Source: Agapetus fuscipes
Lineage: Eukaryota; Arthropoda; Insecta; Trichoptera; Glossosomatidae
Assembly (NCBI GenBank): GCA_951799405.1
Contig: OX637351.1
Coordinates: 6,418,251 to 6,482,250 of the forward strand
Reading direction: 5' to 3'
DNA: 64,000 nucleotides
Shown here: piece by piece, positions 20,109 to 30,373 of the stretch
Position numbering within the stretch: position 1 is the stretch's first letter
How the letters are laid out: every line of letters starts with the position of its first letter
Made by a program: the position numbers and the translations under genes
The notes under the pieces: model-generated
The model's database searches: none
The model's input: only the letters and a program-made list of their open reading frames with translations
Told to the model about the DNA's origin: nothing

Positions 20109-20781
20109 TTAACCCTTTGGCTGCGGCTGGCATGCATAGATGTCATGACGTAACTTGCATACAGTGCGGCTGGCATCTATGCATGTCATCGAAGTTTAAA
20201 GCTTCCCCTGACATCGGTGTTCAAATTTTTCAAACTTTTTTGTTGCTTACATTATAGGTACACTAATATAGTCTTATATTATACATATTTTGAAAATATT
20301 ATTTCTCAAATATTTCGTCAGAACAGCTCGATCTCTCGTCCCGCGCGTGTGTACCAATGTTTATAAACAAAATCCAGGCAAGTATACTCTTTTCAGATAG
20401 GTATAACTGTTTACGTTTTTTGTTTTTTTGTAAAATAACTAATATATTTTTCTCTTTAGTGACGAGTATTTAAGTGAGTAAAATAATTGTTCAAAACCTA
20501 ATGGATATAAAATCTAGTTATGGAATGTGCGTATAATATTTTTTTTTAATAATATTATTGTGATTTACTTGTTTTTATATAAAACAACAAGTGAAAACAT
20601 GTATTGAAAGTTTGTGATTTGTGTTCCTGGATAACTAATGAATATACTTTTTCATAAATTTTGAAGTTATATCAAGTAATTAAGGTAGGAAATTAATTTA
20701 TGTGTAAAAAAATAGCCTCAAAAAAGTATTCCGTTCTGGCGGTGCGTATGTAGCAAATAAATTCAGAATCGAAAAGGTTAA
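20109..20781 (+). mobile_element. piggyBac-type MITE PB-N1, copy 1 (665 bp)
   Basis: TTAA at 20109-20112 and 20778-20781 flank an element starting CCCTTTGGCTGCGGCTGG and ending TCGAAAAGG. Only about 5-6 terminal bases are inverted, but the same boundaries recur at 29071-30874, which proves mobility. Near the left end GGCTGGCATCTATGCATG and GGCTGGCATGCATAGATG form a subterminal inverted pair. No coding capacity. Confidence 0.75.
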
Positions 20782-20995
20782 AATCTCTTGATAAGATAGA
20801 ATCAATCAGATCATACAAAAACTGTGTCTCTTTCTCATATCAATACACTTCAGCAAGTGTTTAAATATCGCTATTGTGTGCTCTTCTAATATGAGTTACT
20901 GATGAGATACGGATATGTATATATTTTTAATAAAACAGTATTTCTTATTAGAAAGTCTGGTTCGTAATGACATTTATTGTTTAATCCTTTCAGTG

Positions 20996-21121
20996 ATGGC
21001 AGGGTATTGCCATTTCCATGACTGTTGCGCCGCAGCATTACGGGTGTGGTGCTCAGGCAAAGCGATCAAGAAAGCAGCAAACAAGATTCCGCAACGGAAC
21101 GGTGCTGGAGACAAGTTATAG
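20996..21121 (+). CDS. Small ORF, first copy (unknown)
   Basis: From ATG 20996 it reads MAGYCHFHDCCAAALRVWC and ends ...NGAGDKL at the first minisatellite unit. The ATG stands three bases after a splice-acceptor-like CCTTTCAG. The second copy (23092-23217) differs at the DNA level but not in this protein as far as I can read. That may mean selection, or simply a recent duplication. It may equally be part of a transposon. Confidence 0.3.
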   Translation: MAGYCHFHDCCAAALRVWCSGKAIKKAANKIPQRNGAGDKL

Positions 21122-21942
21122 GATATGGGACGAGCCCCCCCATCTATGCTAAATTGTAGATTGTCGGCGTTGGGAGATAAAGCAGAGACAAGTTATAGGA
21201 TATGGGACGAGTCCCCCCCATCAATGATAAATTGTAGATTGTCAGCGGTGGGAGATCAAGCAGAGACAAGTTATAGGATATGGGACGAGCCCCCCCCATC
21301 AATGATAAATTGTAGATTGTCGGCGGTGGGAGATCAAACAGAGACAAGTTATAGGATATGGGACGAGCCCATCCATCTATGATAAATTGTAGATTACCGG
21401 CGGTGGGAGATCAAGCAGAGACAAGTTATAGGATATGGGACGAGCCCCCCATCTATGATAAATTGTAGATTGTCGGCGGTGGGAGATCAGGCAGAGACAA
21501 GTTATAGGATATGGGACGAGCCCCCCATTTATGATAAATAGTAGATTGTCGGCGGTGGGAGATAAAGCAGAGACAAGTTATAGGATATGGGACGAGCCCC
21601 CCATCTATGATAAATTGTAGATTGTCGGCGGTGGGAGATCAGGCAGAGACAAGTTATAGGATATGGGACGAGCCCCCCATTTATGATAAATAGTAGATTG
21701 TCGGCGGTGGGAGATCAAGCAGAGACAAGTTATAGAATATGGGACGAGTCCCCCCCATCTATGATGAATTCTAGATTATCGGCGGTGCGAGATCCAGCAG
21801 AGACAAGTTATAGGATATGGGACGAGCCCCCCCATCAATGATAAATTGTAGATTGTCGGCAGTGCGAGATCAAGCAGAGACAAGTTATAGGATATGGGAC
21901 GAGCCCCCCCATCAATGATAAATTGTAAATTGTCGGCGGATT
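21107..21942 (+). repeat. Minisatellite, 11 units of 76-78 bp
   Basis: The phrase GAGACAAGTTATAGGATATG recurs with starts of GGATATGGGA at 21121, 21198, 21276, 21354, 21431, 21507, 21583, 21659, 21735, 21813 and 21890. Each unit has a run of 6-8 C followed by ATCTATGATAAATTGTAG and TTGTCGGCGGTGGGAGAT. Adjacent units differ by 0-6 bases. Part of it is open in one frame (21125-21382) because three units of 77-78 bp stay in phase, which is not evidence of a protein. Confidence 0.95.
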
Positions 21943-22018
21943 CTGCAGGAAGCACTACAAAGATGTTCCTTAAAAGTGTACAAGAAGCAGTGATCCTAGC
22001 TAAAGATTTAACGCAACG

Positions 22019-22349
22019 CAACTAAGCTACACATATAGTGTAACTTCTCGCCGCATTATCCCCGAAGGGGTCGCATGTGGCGAGTTGAGCCTACTAATTT
22101 TTACAGGTAAGGGGGCCGGCCTTACGCCAACCACTTCAGATGAAGTGGGGGTTTCCCAGCTCCCGAGAGGGCTGGTACTCATTTCTTGTGAAGGCTGAGT
22201 AAGCCTTGCCGGTATTTTATTTTGGGGTTTGAAATAAACACCGAAATGGGAAATCATTTCTGACACCCTCGCCTCGGTGGGATTCGAACCCAAGCTCACG
22301 GCATGGAATGCAAGCACTCTACCAACTGAGCTATCGACCGGACTAAGTG
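22019..22349 (-). repeat. SINE-A, full length
   Basis: Read on the minus strand: GTCCGGTCGATAGCTCAGTTGGTAGAGTGC at the head with B box GGTTCGAATCC, then the SINE-A body ending at TGTAGCTTAGTTGCGTTGC. CCTAGCTAAA occurs on both sides (about 21995 and 22436), though 90 bp of other sequence lie between the head and the right copy. Confidence 0.8.
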
Positions 22350-22585
22350 ATCGGATTTAAAAGATTTAAAAATTGACTTTTTAAATCTGTTAAAATGGAC
22401 TTTCACAAAGTAACTGCCCAAAATCTGCATGATACTCCTAGCTAAAATATCATATCAAAATCATAAGATAGAGTCAATAAGATAATACAAAGACTGTGTT
22501 ATTTTCTCATATCAATACACTTCAGCAAGTGTTTAAATATCGCTATTGTGTGCTCTTCAAATATGAATTACTGATGAGATACGGA

Positions 22586-22998
22586 TGTGGCGGGAACATT
22601 CAAATATCATTCTGTCATTCATTAGTTCTGTTCACAGCCACCAGCTGACGCTCTGACTGGTGACGCGACCCAAGGACGCCATCTTGGTTGTCCTCCCACA
22701 CAGACCTGATGAGAAGGACTCCGCGCTCGACTCTCTCGCGAACAACACGTCTCTCCGACCTACCGTCGTCCATACGCCATTGTCGCCTTTCTTGATTTCT
22801 GTGCCATAATAATTATTTTAGCTTCATTCGTCTTTAAATAATTATTATCATTACAAATCAAATACCAAACTGTGTTAATCTCATTCAATAAAAATTCAAG
22901 TGTTGAAAGTGTTTTTATTTCCAAATCTTATTTTCAGAACATATTCTTTTGGGGATAACGGGAAGTGATTCAGACTTCATCGACGACCACGACCCCTT
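22586..22998 (+). mobile_element. LTR-like insertion (413 bp) with 5-bp target duplication
   Basis: ACGGA stands at 22581-22585 and 22999-23003, and the uninterrupted site is visible in the first copy of the block (GATACGGATATG at about 20906). The insert starts TGTGGCGGGAACATTC, contains AATAAA, and near its right end has TTTTGGGGATAACGGGAAGT, like the region after an LTR. It may be a solo LTR with some leader of a BEL/Pao- or gypsy-type element. The right end is not CA, so this stays provisional. Confidence 0.5.
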
Positions 22999-23091
22999 AC
23001 GGATATGCAGGTATATATTTTTTTATTAAAACAATATTTCTTATTAGAAAGTCTGGTTCGTAATGACATTTATTGTTTTCTTCTTTCAGTG

Positions 23092-23217
23092 ATGGCAGGG
23101 TATTGCCATTTCCACGACTGTTGCGCCGCAGCATTACGGGTGTGGTGCTCAGGCAAAGCGATCAAGAAAGCAGCAAACAAGATCCCCCAACGGAACGGTG
23201 CTGGAGACAAGTTATAG
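23092..23217 (+). CDS. Small ORF, second copy (unknown)
   Basis: Same 42-residue reading as at 20996, again three bases after a TTCTTTCAG acceptor-like site and again ending in the first minisatellite unit. Confidence 0.3.
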   Translation: MAGYCHFHDCCAAALRVWCSGKAIKKAANKIPQRNGAGDKL

Positions 23218-23425
23218 GATATGGGACGAGTCCCCCCCAACTACGATAAATTGGATATTGTCGACGGTGCGAGATCAAGCAGAGACAAGTTGTAGGATAT
23301 GGGACGAGTCCCCCCCCATCTATGATAAATTGTAGATTGTCGGCGGTGGGAGATCAAGCAGAGACAAGTTATAGGATATGGGACGAGCCCCCCCATCAAT
23401 GACAATTTGTAGATTGTCAAACTTG
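23205..23425 (+). repeat. Minisatellite, second array, about 3 units
   Basis: Three units of the same 76-78-bp repeat, ending at TTGTAGATTGTC. The first unit is the most diverged (AACTACGATAAATTGGATAT). Confidence 0.85.
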
Positions 23426-24060
23426 TGAAAACAGCCCCCAGAGATAGCCCCCTAAGCTGTAAACAAAAACCAATTCCCTAAATGTAGGGAAAATAAAAAA
23501 TACATTTCCGAAGGCTTTGTCTATGGTAGGGGGGGGCTAAAAAAAAGCGCGAAATCAATTAATTTAAAACCATTCTTTTAAAATGTATTTTTACGTAACA
23601 TAGCCGGAAAAGAATGCACGAAAATGATACGTGACGTCCACATTTGAACAAGCTGAACAATATTGTGTCGTCACTCGGCTGGGTTGCTAGGGAAAAAGCA
23701 CACAAGTATTTTGTTATTGGTTATTTACTTGACTTATGTGTTGGTGTGAATTTTTAACTAACAGATTGATATGCAGCTGACAACCCATACTAAAAAAAGT
23801 ATTAGTTGCAGGGTTATGTGAATTTTAAATTTCAATATAAAAATAAAAAAAAAGCTTTGGGCACACCTTCCTCCAATCAACAACCTCTTATTAAGAAATG
23901 TATCGAAAGATCACGATTTTCATATAAACTGTGCAACTTATGATATTTTTTCCCCTATAAAGATTGTCAGGTAGCTAGAATGTCAGATAGCTACCTGTTA
24001 ACAAAAGAAGAGGAAGAAGAAGACATGAACTGTCATTAACAAATTGAAAAGAAATTGAAG
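23426..24060. other. Gap with a decayed SB repeat
   Basis: 23757-23830 (GATTGATATGCAGCTGACAA ... GTTGCAGGGTTATGTG) looks like a degenerate SB copy on the + strand. 23665-23745 resembles 4530-4610. No gene. Confidence 0.4.
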
Positions 24061-24069
24061 CGCATCTTT

Positions 24070-24635
24070 AGCCACAGAAATTGAACCGGCTCAAAATAAG
24101 AGGAAGAAGACAGGCTGAGATTGACCGTTGGAGAAAAGATGGTGGGAAAAAACCGGTGGAAGCTCCGCGTCAGGATGGTGAGAAGGTTATAAAAGCCGCC
24201 GACGCCCCACATTCTGGGACAGAAACAGCACGGACTAGGCTTGGCCGAAAAAGATCCATCTGGGAGGCCTGAGTCGCCGTTATTTCCTGCACCAACAGCC
24301 CCTGGCCGCCCCTGGGTCCCCCGTGGCGGATTCCTCTGAAGGGCGGAGTCCCTGCTTTACCCGTCGCAAGCGCCCGCTTGGCTACTTGCTTTGTGCTGCT
24401 CGATATCCGGAGCCCCGTGCCCGAAGTTCCACAGGAGGACGGAGCGCCTGCCCCGTCCAGCCGAGAGCACCAGTCTTATCGCAGGGCTGAGCCCCGTGCC
24501 GCAATTCCTCCGGAGTGTGGAGCACCTGACCTCCTCCCGCCAAGCCTAGAGGCCGGCGCACCGAACATCGACTCTACCAGCATCAGGACTGCTCCCGTCA
24601 CAGTGAGCGTACCCAGGCCTTTAATTCATTAACTA
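24070..24635 (+). pseudogene. GC-rich coding relic, probably LINE ORF1
   Basis: Two frames, 24081-24272 (Lys/Arg/Glu-rich) and 24378-24632 (Pro-rich, RSPVPEVPQEDGAPAPSS), stand out by base composition. They lie directly upstream of a LINE C-terminus, so ORF1 of the same or a similar LINE is the simplest reading. No motif proves it. Confidence 0.3.
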
Positions 24636-24669
24636 ATTTAACTTAGAACCAGCCAGTCGTGCAGTTTTA

Positions 24670-25655
24670 GCGTGGTGATACTCTCAATTGATACTATCAA
24701 TAAACCCTGATATCTTGTGTATGTTATCCCTCAACATTCCAACTCGCAGAACCAGGCACACGGTAGACCAACTCTTTCATCTCCCTGTGTGTCGCACTAA
24801 CTATGCTCAGAGCGCGCCAATTTACCGGTTGTGTGAAACTTATAACAAGTGTTTCAGTAGCATTGATATTTTTCATTTAGAGACGGCGCACTTTCGCAAA
24901 GCGGTGGGTGCTTCACTCAGGGAGAACTGATTTTCTTTATTTTTAAATTTACATCATATTCTGTTTTGAGAGCAGTATTTTTTTTTTTCTTGTAATTAGT
25001 TACTTGTAATTAACATCTTGTAATTATTTCCAACTTCCTAAATTTTATATCCGTGGCAACATATAATTGGCCATGTTTTTTTGTAATTGCTACTATTATA
25101 ATACAGCAACCGGCCAACATCACTACGATTATTTGGGTGTAAGGTGGTACAATGCACTTTTTTCCAGGTATGAGCATGATAAGCACGCAGATCCTAGGGC
25201 CATTAAGTACATGATCAGCAAATATTTGAAAGAGGTGTAAATAGTTGAGTGTTTATATTTGATTGGTTTTTTGTATATTATTCTTATCATTATTATTTTT
25301 GTTATTTTTTTCATATATCTACATGTGTGTATATATGTATAATTCCTATTTCTGTATTTTCTATTTAAACATGTTACCTCTTTATGTTATTTTATTTTAT
25401 TTTTTGTCTTTCTGTTTTTTGCTGAGTAAATGACTAAATGGTGTATATATTATTTTTGTTTTTTATGATTTTTATCTATTAAGTGATTAATTTTAAGTTA
25501 AGATAAGTTGGAATCCTCCCCAAAACACAAGCTATGCTTACTTTGGGGAGTATTTATTGTAATTAGATTTTTAAAATTTATTTTTATTGTAATACTTTGT
25601 ACATATTGATAAAAAACAATAAAGACCTTACGAAATTATGAAATTATGAAATATT
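24670..25655 (+). mobile_element. CR1/jockey-group LINE 3' end with UTR
   Basis: The frame ending at 24928-24930 reads FHLPVCRTNYAQSAPIYRL, then IDIFHLETAHFRKAV and stop, the usual last block of CR1/jockey-group LINE proteins. About 700 bp of UTR follow, with a stem TCCCCAAA/CTTTGGGGA near 25517-25553, AATAAA at about 25619 and a tail of GAAATTAT repeats. The piece at 25165-25240 (YEHDKHADPRAIKYMISKY) follows a TTTTTTCCAG and is open, but I cannot assign it. Confidence 0.55.
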
Positions 25656-25821
25656 TCTTATGTAACGCTGTTTGTTGTCCTATTAAAATAAAATAAAATA
25701 AAATATAAAAAAAACTTTCACGTTTTGCCGCTAGATGTCAATATATTTTTCTACTCCCATTTGGTAATTTACTAATTACAAAACGGCTAACGCAATCACA
25801 ATGCTATGCATTTCCACACCC

Positions 25822-25846
25822 GTTGCGTAATGTTACATTACGCAAC
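25822..25846. repeat. Perfect 11-bp inverted repeat
   Basis: GTTGCGTAATG, spacer TTA, CATTACGCAAC. Isolated short palindrome. Confidence 0.6.
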
Positions 25847-26251
25847 TGGTAACGGTGTTGAAATGAAAATGTGCGCATGCGCATTGTCAGAATTGGAACC
25901 ATTTTTGAATTTCGAGTATCAATCTTGTATGAGGCTATCCTTCTAAGCGACCGATAACAAACTATTATTGGCCGTTTCCATAGCAACCACGTTTAACCGT
26001 CAGCCATTACATGAATATTTTCAATTTATTGATAGTTCCTCCCCACTATGTTCAATCTTTGTTCAAATGAAAATGAATATATTTTATGCATAGAGTCAAA
26101 TAAAAATTGTTAAAAGTGTAATAATTCATCAATGTTATTTATCAAAATACTCCAAATTGTAGCTTTCCTTTTTCCGAAGGAAAACAGAAGGCTTGAAAGT
26201 AAAAAATGCAAAATATTTGCACCGCAAAAATAACCAAACTTAAACAGTTAC

Positions 26252-26798
26252 TTGGCTAATAGGTCGGTATGAGGTTGACCATCTATGCTGTAAAAACTTG
26301 GTTCACTTTGCCAATGACACCCCTGCTTCAGTGGTTGCAAGGCTTATGTTTATTTGAGTTTTGGGTTTAACCCATTCGCGGACACACAAAATGTGAAGTA
26401 GGCTAGAAAAAACACACTTATTTCATCATCTCAAATTGTATTTTTATTATAATTTTTTTATCTATTTTGTTTTTTTTTTTTTTGACATCCAGGGACGAAA
26501 CGGCTATTGCCGTGTTCTTTGGATTTCTGTAGGGACGCACGGATGCTACATGTATGCAAGTTCTATCAGAAATAGCCATTTCGTCCCTAGTGATAACGTT
26601 TTATCACGACGGCTATTACCGTTTCGTCCAGTCCTAGACAAGCTCATAGAGCGGCTATAACCGTTTCGTCCGCGAACGGGTTAAATATTTACCCTTATAT
26701 GCGGCATGTATAAGCGCAACCTTATATGTGTCTGCTTGTGGGCATAAATTTAAAATGAATCCCAAATGTAATATATCTTTGCAGATTAGATTAGATAA
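26252..26798 (+). repeat. SB repeat interrupted by a piggyBac-type MITE
   Basis: 26252-26366 and 26685-26798 together make one SB copy. The middle is the TTAA-flanked element described next. The two SB parts join cleanly when one TTAA is removed. Confidence 0.8.
26367..26684 (+). mobile_element. piggyBac-type MITE PB-N2 (310 bp) inside SB
   Basis: TTAA at both ends (26367-26370, 26681-26684). The terminal repeats CCCATTCGCGGAC and GTCCGCGAACGGG match in 12 of 13 positions in inverted orientation. Inside, the phrase ACGGCTATTRCCGTTTCGTCC occurs in several orientations. The TTAA target and CCC ends identify the superfamily. Confidence 0.85.
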
Positions 26799-26944
26799 TC
26801 GAGGGGAATGATAAATTACACGGTTTGACAAAGGTGGGGTATTAATTACTTCAAATGGACGAGTACATTATAATGACTATTATTCACTATTTTGTTAATT
26901 CTCTCATGGTCGTAGAAAAAGTATTGTATGCCACTGCACGTAAT

Positions 26945-27006
26945 TAGTCTTTGTAACACTCTTGCTGTCTATTGTGCACAAACTAGCACTCGTGTTACAA
27001 AGACTA
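26945..27006. repeat. Perfect 15-bp stem, 32-nt loop
   Basis: TAGTCTTTGTAACAC and its exact reverse complement GTGTTACAAAGACTA. Confidence 0.65.
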
Positions 27007-27042
27007 TCATTACTAGGTAGTGGCATAAATATCTATTCCATA

Positions 27043-27240
27043 CATTTTCAATATGAACAAACAGATTTATTGAAAGAAGTTTTCAGTGTATTTGAAGTGG
27101 GTTTTAAACACGTACGCGAAAGCTCGCAGCATTGCAGCATATATACAAAAATTAATTTGCCATAGATCAGGAATGTGTTTCATCTGCGTGATGGCATTAA
27201 TTTTGAAAATCGAATCTCCAAGCGATTGACGACGACCACG
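27043..27240 (+). repeat. Dispersed repeat G, copy 1
   Basis: ACAGATTTATTGAAAGAAGT ... GAAAGCTCGCAGC ... CATAGATCAGGAATGTGTTT matches the minus strand of 41365-41560. The sequence GCCGCTAGATGTCAATATA at 25727 is a separate piece of the same repeat (present at its edge at 41570). Type unknown. Confidence 0.6.
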
Positions 27241-27261
27241 AAGGGTAATATAATAAAGGAT

Positions 27262-27455
27262 AAATGGTTCACTTTGCCAATGTCACCCCTGTTTCAGGGA
27301 AGGTCGGCAAAAGTTGTGGGGCTTATGTTCATTTGAGGTTTGGATTTTATTTGTAAGTACACATTCAGCATTTGTAAGCGCGAACTACACTTGTTGGTTT
27401 GTGGGCATACATCTGATAGCTTTAAATGAATATATCCTTGCAACTTAGATTATAG
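27262..27455 (+). repeat. SB repeat, 5' truncated
   Basis: Begins within the family at AAATGGTTCACTTTGCC and ends at CAACTTAGAT. Confidence 0.75.
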
Positions 27456-27469
27456 ATAACAAAATGATA

Positions 27470-27565
27470 AGACATGCCAATTTCTGGCATCATTTGCTCG
27501 AGCGCCCTTGGCGTGACTACTTCACAAAACTATCAACTCATCATCATCATCATTGTTAAATAGGG
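27470..27565 (+). repeat. CR1-like LINE tail
   Basis: CATCATTTGCTCGAGCGCCC...TTGGCGTGACT and a run of CATCATCATCATCAT. Same terminus as at 19700-19760 and 58640-58690. Confidence 0.5.
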
Positions 27566-27883
27566 AATTTGCATTTTGAAATTTTAGAGCAATAACATAA
27601 GACAAGATTTGTTACATGGCTATGAGACTATCATTAGAAGTTGATAATAATATTTAATGGCAGTGGAACAGGCAGTGCAGTGTATTTTGCAAGTATCTTA
27701 TTTAGATTCTCTCTATTTGAAAATTTGAAGATGAACCCCAAGTATAAACTTTCACATATGAACTCGACTGAAGACATTGCTGTTTTCAAGAAGCTATGGC
27801 ATGAGGCTGACCCCCTCACCATTTTCTAAAGGCAGCGCCTTGTTGCGTCAGCCATTTGTCTCTGTCTGTTGCCATCCTCCCAA

Positions 27884-28108
27884 ATAGGAGCCGACCCCTA
27901 TGCTATAAAAATTGGTTCACTTTTGCCAATACCATCCCATTTCAGGGAAAGGCGGCAGGAGTTGCGAGGTTTATGTACATGTGAGGTTTTGTTTATTTGT
28001 GTGCACACATGCAGAATGTGTAGATACAAACCTAAGTGTGCCTGTCTGTGGGCATGCATTCAATATGAGCCTCAAATTTTAACATGTCTTTGCAGTTTAG
28101 ATTATATA
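27884..28108 (+). repeat. SB repeat
   Basis: A fairly diverged copy, from GGAGCCGACCCCTATGCTG-like sequence to TTTGCAGTTTAGATTATA. Confidence 0.7.
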
Positions 28109-28190
28109 GATGGCACCCTTGAGATGGTCCTGGAACATTAAATGGCGCCACAGGAAATGAATCATCCATCATCAATCAATCGATCAACCA
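28109..28190 (+). repeat. CR1-like LINE tail
   Basis: GGCACCCTTGAGATGGTCCT ... ATGGCGCCACAGGAAATGAA, then ATCATCC. It matches the minus strand at 59238-59305. Confidence 0.55.
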
Positions 28191-28208
28191 TAGCAACTGC
28201 AACTTTTT

Positions 28209-28295
28209 TGCCAACATTCAAGGGGTGACATTGGCAAGTGAACCATTTTTTACAGCATGGGTGGTCAGCCTCATACCAACCTATAAGTCAAGAAA
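28209..28295 (-). repeat. SB repeat, 5' part only
   Basis: Minus-strand copy ending at CCAACCTATAAGTCAAG, the 5' start of the family. Confidence 0.7.
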
Positions 28296-28385
28296 GCAAC
28301 AACCAAAAAAATGCATGATACCTAAAACAGTATCCTTACATGGTGGGCGCTTAAGTTTTCCATACTTTTATTGGTAAAAAAAAAT

Positions 28386-28675
28386 AATGGTCAAACAGGT
28401 TGCATGTGGAACCTATTTGTTTTCACAGGAAAGGGCGCCGGCCTAATGCCTACCACTTCACATTGAGCAGGCGGCTTTCCAACTCCTGAGAGGGCCAGTT
28501 CTCACTTCTTGTGCAGGTTGAGTAAGCCTTCAACGTATTTTGACTTTTTAGTTAAAAAAAAAAACACCAAAATGGGAAATTATTTCTGACACCTGGGATG
28601 GAGCCCCGGCCCTCTGACATGGAATGCATGCATTCTACCAACCGAGCTATCTAACGGCCGCGATGATTTATACTT
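28386..28675 (-). repeat. SINE-A
   Basis: Minus strand: head GTTAGATAGCTCGGTTGGTAG with a damaged B box, body to AACCTATTTG. More diverged than the 22019 and 32511 copies. Confidence 0.7.
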
Positions 28676-29070
28676 GGGGCACAATCTACTAACTTAAAAA
28701 ATAACAACACAAGTTCACATCCGCTCTCCAGAGGAAGCCTGCGGATAAATTCATTTCTACAAACAAAAGTCTATCATCAGTCTCTTCACAAAAGAGAATA
28801 TCTATTTGTCTAGGGATAGACAAACATAACGCAATGACTACTAGCCCTAAAATTAAAAAAAAACTTCTACTTTTGATCTCTCCATCCTGACTAACCGTAT
28901 AGTGAACTAGCACTCGAGACACAATAGTCTGGATAAGTGTCGAAGCTAGATTCACAAATGGGCATGGAGTTGCGAGCAGGGATGTGCACAGCATTTCAAG
29001 AATAGGTAGGCTATTTTTCATCACATGCTTACATACCATAAATTTTGTATGACTACTTCAAATCGCCACC
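28676..29070. other. Gap with an unassigned minus-strand frame
   Basis: A 116-residue frame on the minus strand (29039-28689) has one hydrophobic stretch (FFLILGLVVIALCLSI) but no family motif and no sign of conservation. I do not call it a gene. Confidence 0.35.
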
Positions 29071-29244
29071 TTAACCCTTTGGCTGCGGCTGGCATGCATA
29101 GATGTCATGACGTAACTTGCATACAGTGCGGCTGGCATCTATCCATGTCATCGAAGTTTAAAGCTTCCCCTGACATCGGTGTTCAAATTTTTCAAACTTT
29201 TTTGTTGCTTACATTATAGGTACACTAATATAATCTCATATTAT

Positions 29245-30373
29245 TAGGGACTGGAAAATTTCGCGATCGCGATAAAACGAATTTATTCGCGAATTTTGAT
29301 GTTTTTACGCGAATAACGCGAAATTTCAGGTTTTACGCAAATATCGCGAATTTTTGTACTTTTGGTAGAAATTGTGCGAAAAAGTTGTCATGTATCGCTT
29401 TTGCAACGCAACGATTTTGTGGGAAAGAAAAAAATCCTGCGAAAGCCCTTTGCAAGGTGCAAAGCACAGGAAAATTGGTCTCTTTCAACGTTTAAACACG
29501 CTAGAACGCTAGACGCGGGGTTCGATCCCCACCTGGGTCATTTGACCATAAATTTGACCCTGGTTCAACAGATGTAATTGGGTAATTAAAAATGAATAAT
29601 TCATTAAAATAAACAATAATGAATTATTAATTAATGATATTTATACCTGTATCTGGCCAGGCAGAGTAGGTTGGTGAATTGCATTCCTATTCACAAATCT
29701 ATTTTATTAAAAAAAATAATGATAAGCAGAACTGTGCTGGATCATCCAAGCAGACTTGAATCGTGACATCAATGAAGGAAAATACATCAAGGAGTGAAGC
29801 TGCTGCTGGATTAGCCAAGAGCACAACTTGAACATCCCTTGAAAAATGAGATAACCCTCATCTAGAGACTAAATGCACAAAAATTAAATATTTTAAAAGG
29901 ATATTTGCAGGGTATTCGGAGTGTCATTGAAATATTAATACTTTTTTCAATCAATGGTTTTTTTTGTAAAAAAGGATTATTTAAAAAAAAATAAAAAAAA
30001 AATTAAGAAACTAAAATTAAAAAACATTGTTTTGTACCACTTGAGTATTTTTTATTGCAAAAACGTTTTCGGTGGGTACTTCCACCATCTTCGGTTGCAG
30101 ATACTCGTATTGATTCAGATGTTGTTTATTCATTGTTTTTGAAGGTGCATATTGTGGTTTACATAATAAATTGTAAATATTAGTAATATATTTTGTTTTG
30201 TTATTATATAAACCTTTATTTTGATCTTATCAACCCTAAAAATTACACCAAATCTCCCCGTTTATCATGAAAAATAACGCGAATTTCCCTGTTTTTGATC
30301 AAAAATAACGCGAATTTCACAAAAAAATAACGCGAATTTCCTAAAAAATAACACCACTACTTTCCAGTCCCTA
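29245..30373 (+). mobile_element. hAT-N1, copy 1 (1129 bp), non-autonomous
   Basis: Starts TAGGGACTGGAAAATTTCGC and ends TTTCCAGTCCCTA, so the outer inverted repeat is about 13 bp. The target duplication is 8 bp, CATATTAT at 29237-29244 and 30374-30381; 8-bp duplications identify the hAT superfamily. The unoccupied site is visible in PB-N1 copy 1 near 20270. Subterminal repeats of the type ATAACGCGAATTTC are abundant at both ends. No transposase; it holds a SINE-D insertion. Confidence 0.9.
29480..29718 (+). repeat. SINE-D inside hAT-N1 copy 1
   Basis: B-box region CGCGGGGTTCGATCCCCACC, then TTTGACCCTGGTTCAACAGA and CAGGCAGAGTAGGTTGGTGA. The first about 40 bp of the head are deleted compared with the copy at 42790. 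Confidence 0.7.

Larger units (their letters stand above)
20782..23425 (+). repeat. Duplicated block: 20782-21942 and about 21944-23425
   Basis: Both halves hold the same order: an AT-rich segment (CAATACACTTCAGCAAGTGT...), a short conserved ORF (42 residues from its ATG), and a 76-78-bp minisatellite. The second half has in addition a SINE-A copy and a 412-bp LTR-like insertion, so the duplication is older than these. It is a tandem duplication of roughly 1.2 kb before insertions. Confidence 0.7.

Noticed and set aside
21125..21382. Repeat protein encoded by the minisatellite (YRIWDEPPPSMINCRLSA repeats)
   Set aside because: Unit length varies between 76 and 78 bp, so the frame breaks after three units. 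The open stretch is a by-product of the repeat.
21107..21942. CRISPR-like array
   Set aside because: The whole 76-78-bp unit repeats with no unique spacers, and the context is a eukaryotic nuclear genome.
25165..25240. Last exon of a host gene (acceptor TTTTTTCCAG, YEHDKHADPRAIKYMISKY, stop)
   Set aside because: No donor-side exon can be found, and it lies within the apparent 3' UTR of a LINE. Left as a note in that entry.
28689..29039. 116-residue minus-strand frame with a hydrophobic stretch, possible membrane protein
   Set aside because: No upstream exon, no conservation evidence, and it lies between SINE-A and a MITE; one hydrophobic run in AT-rich DNA is expected by chance.
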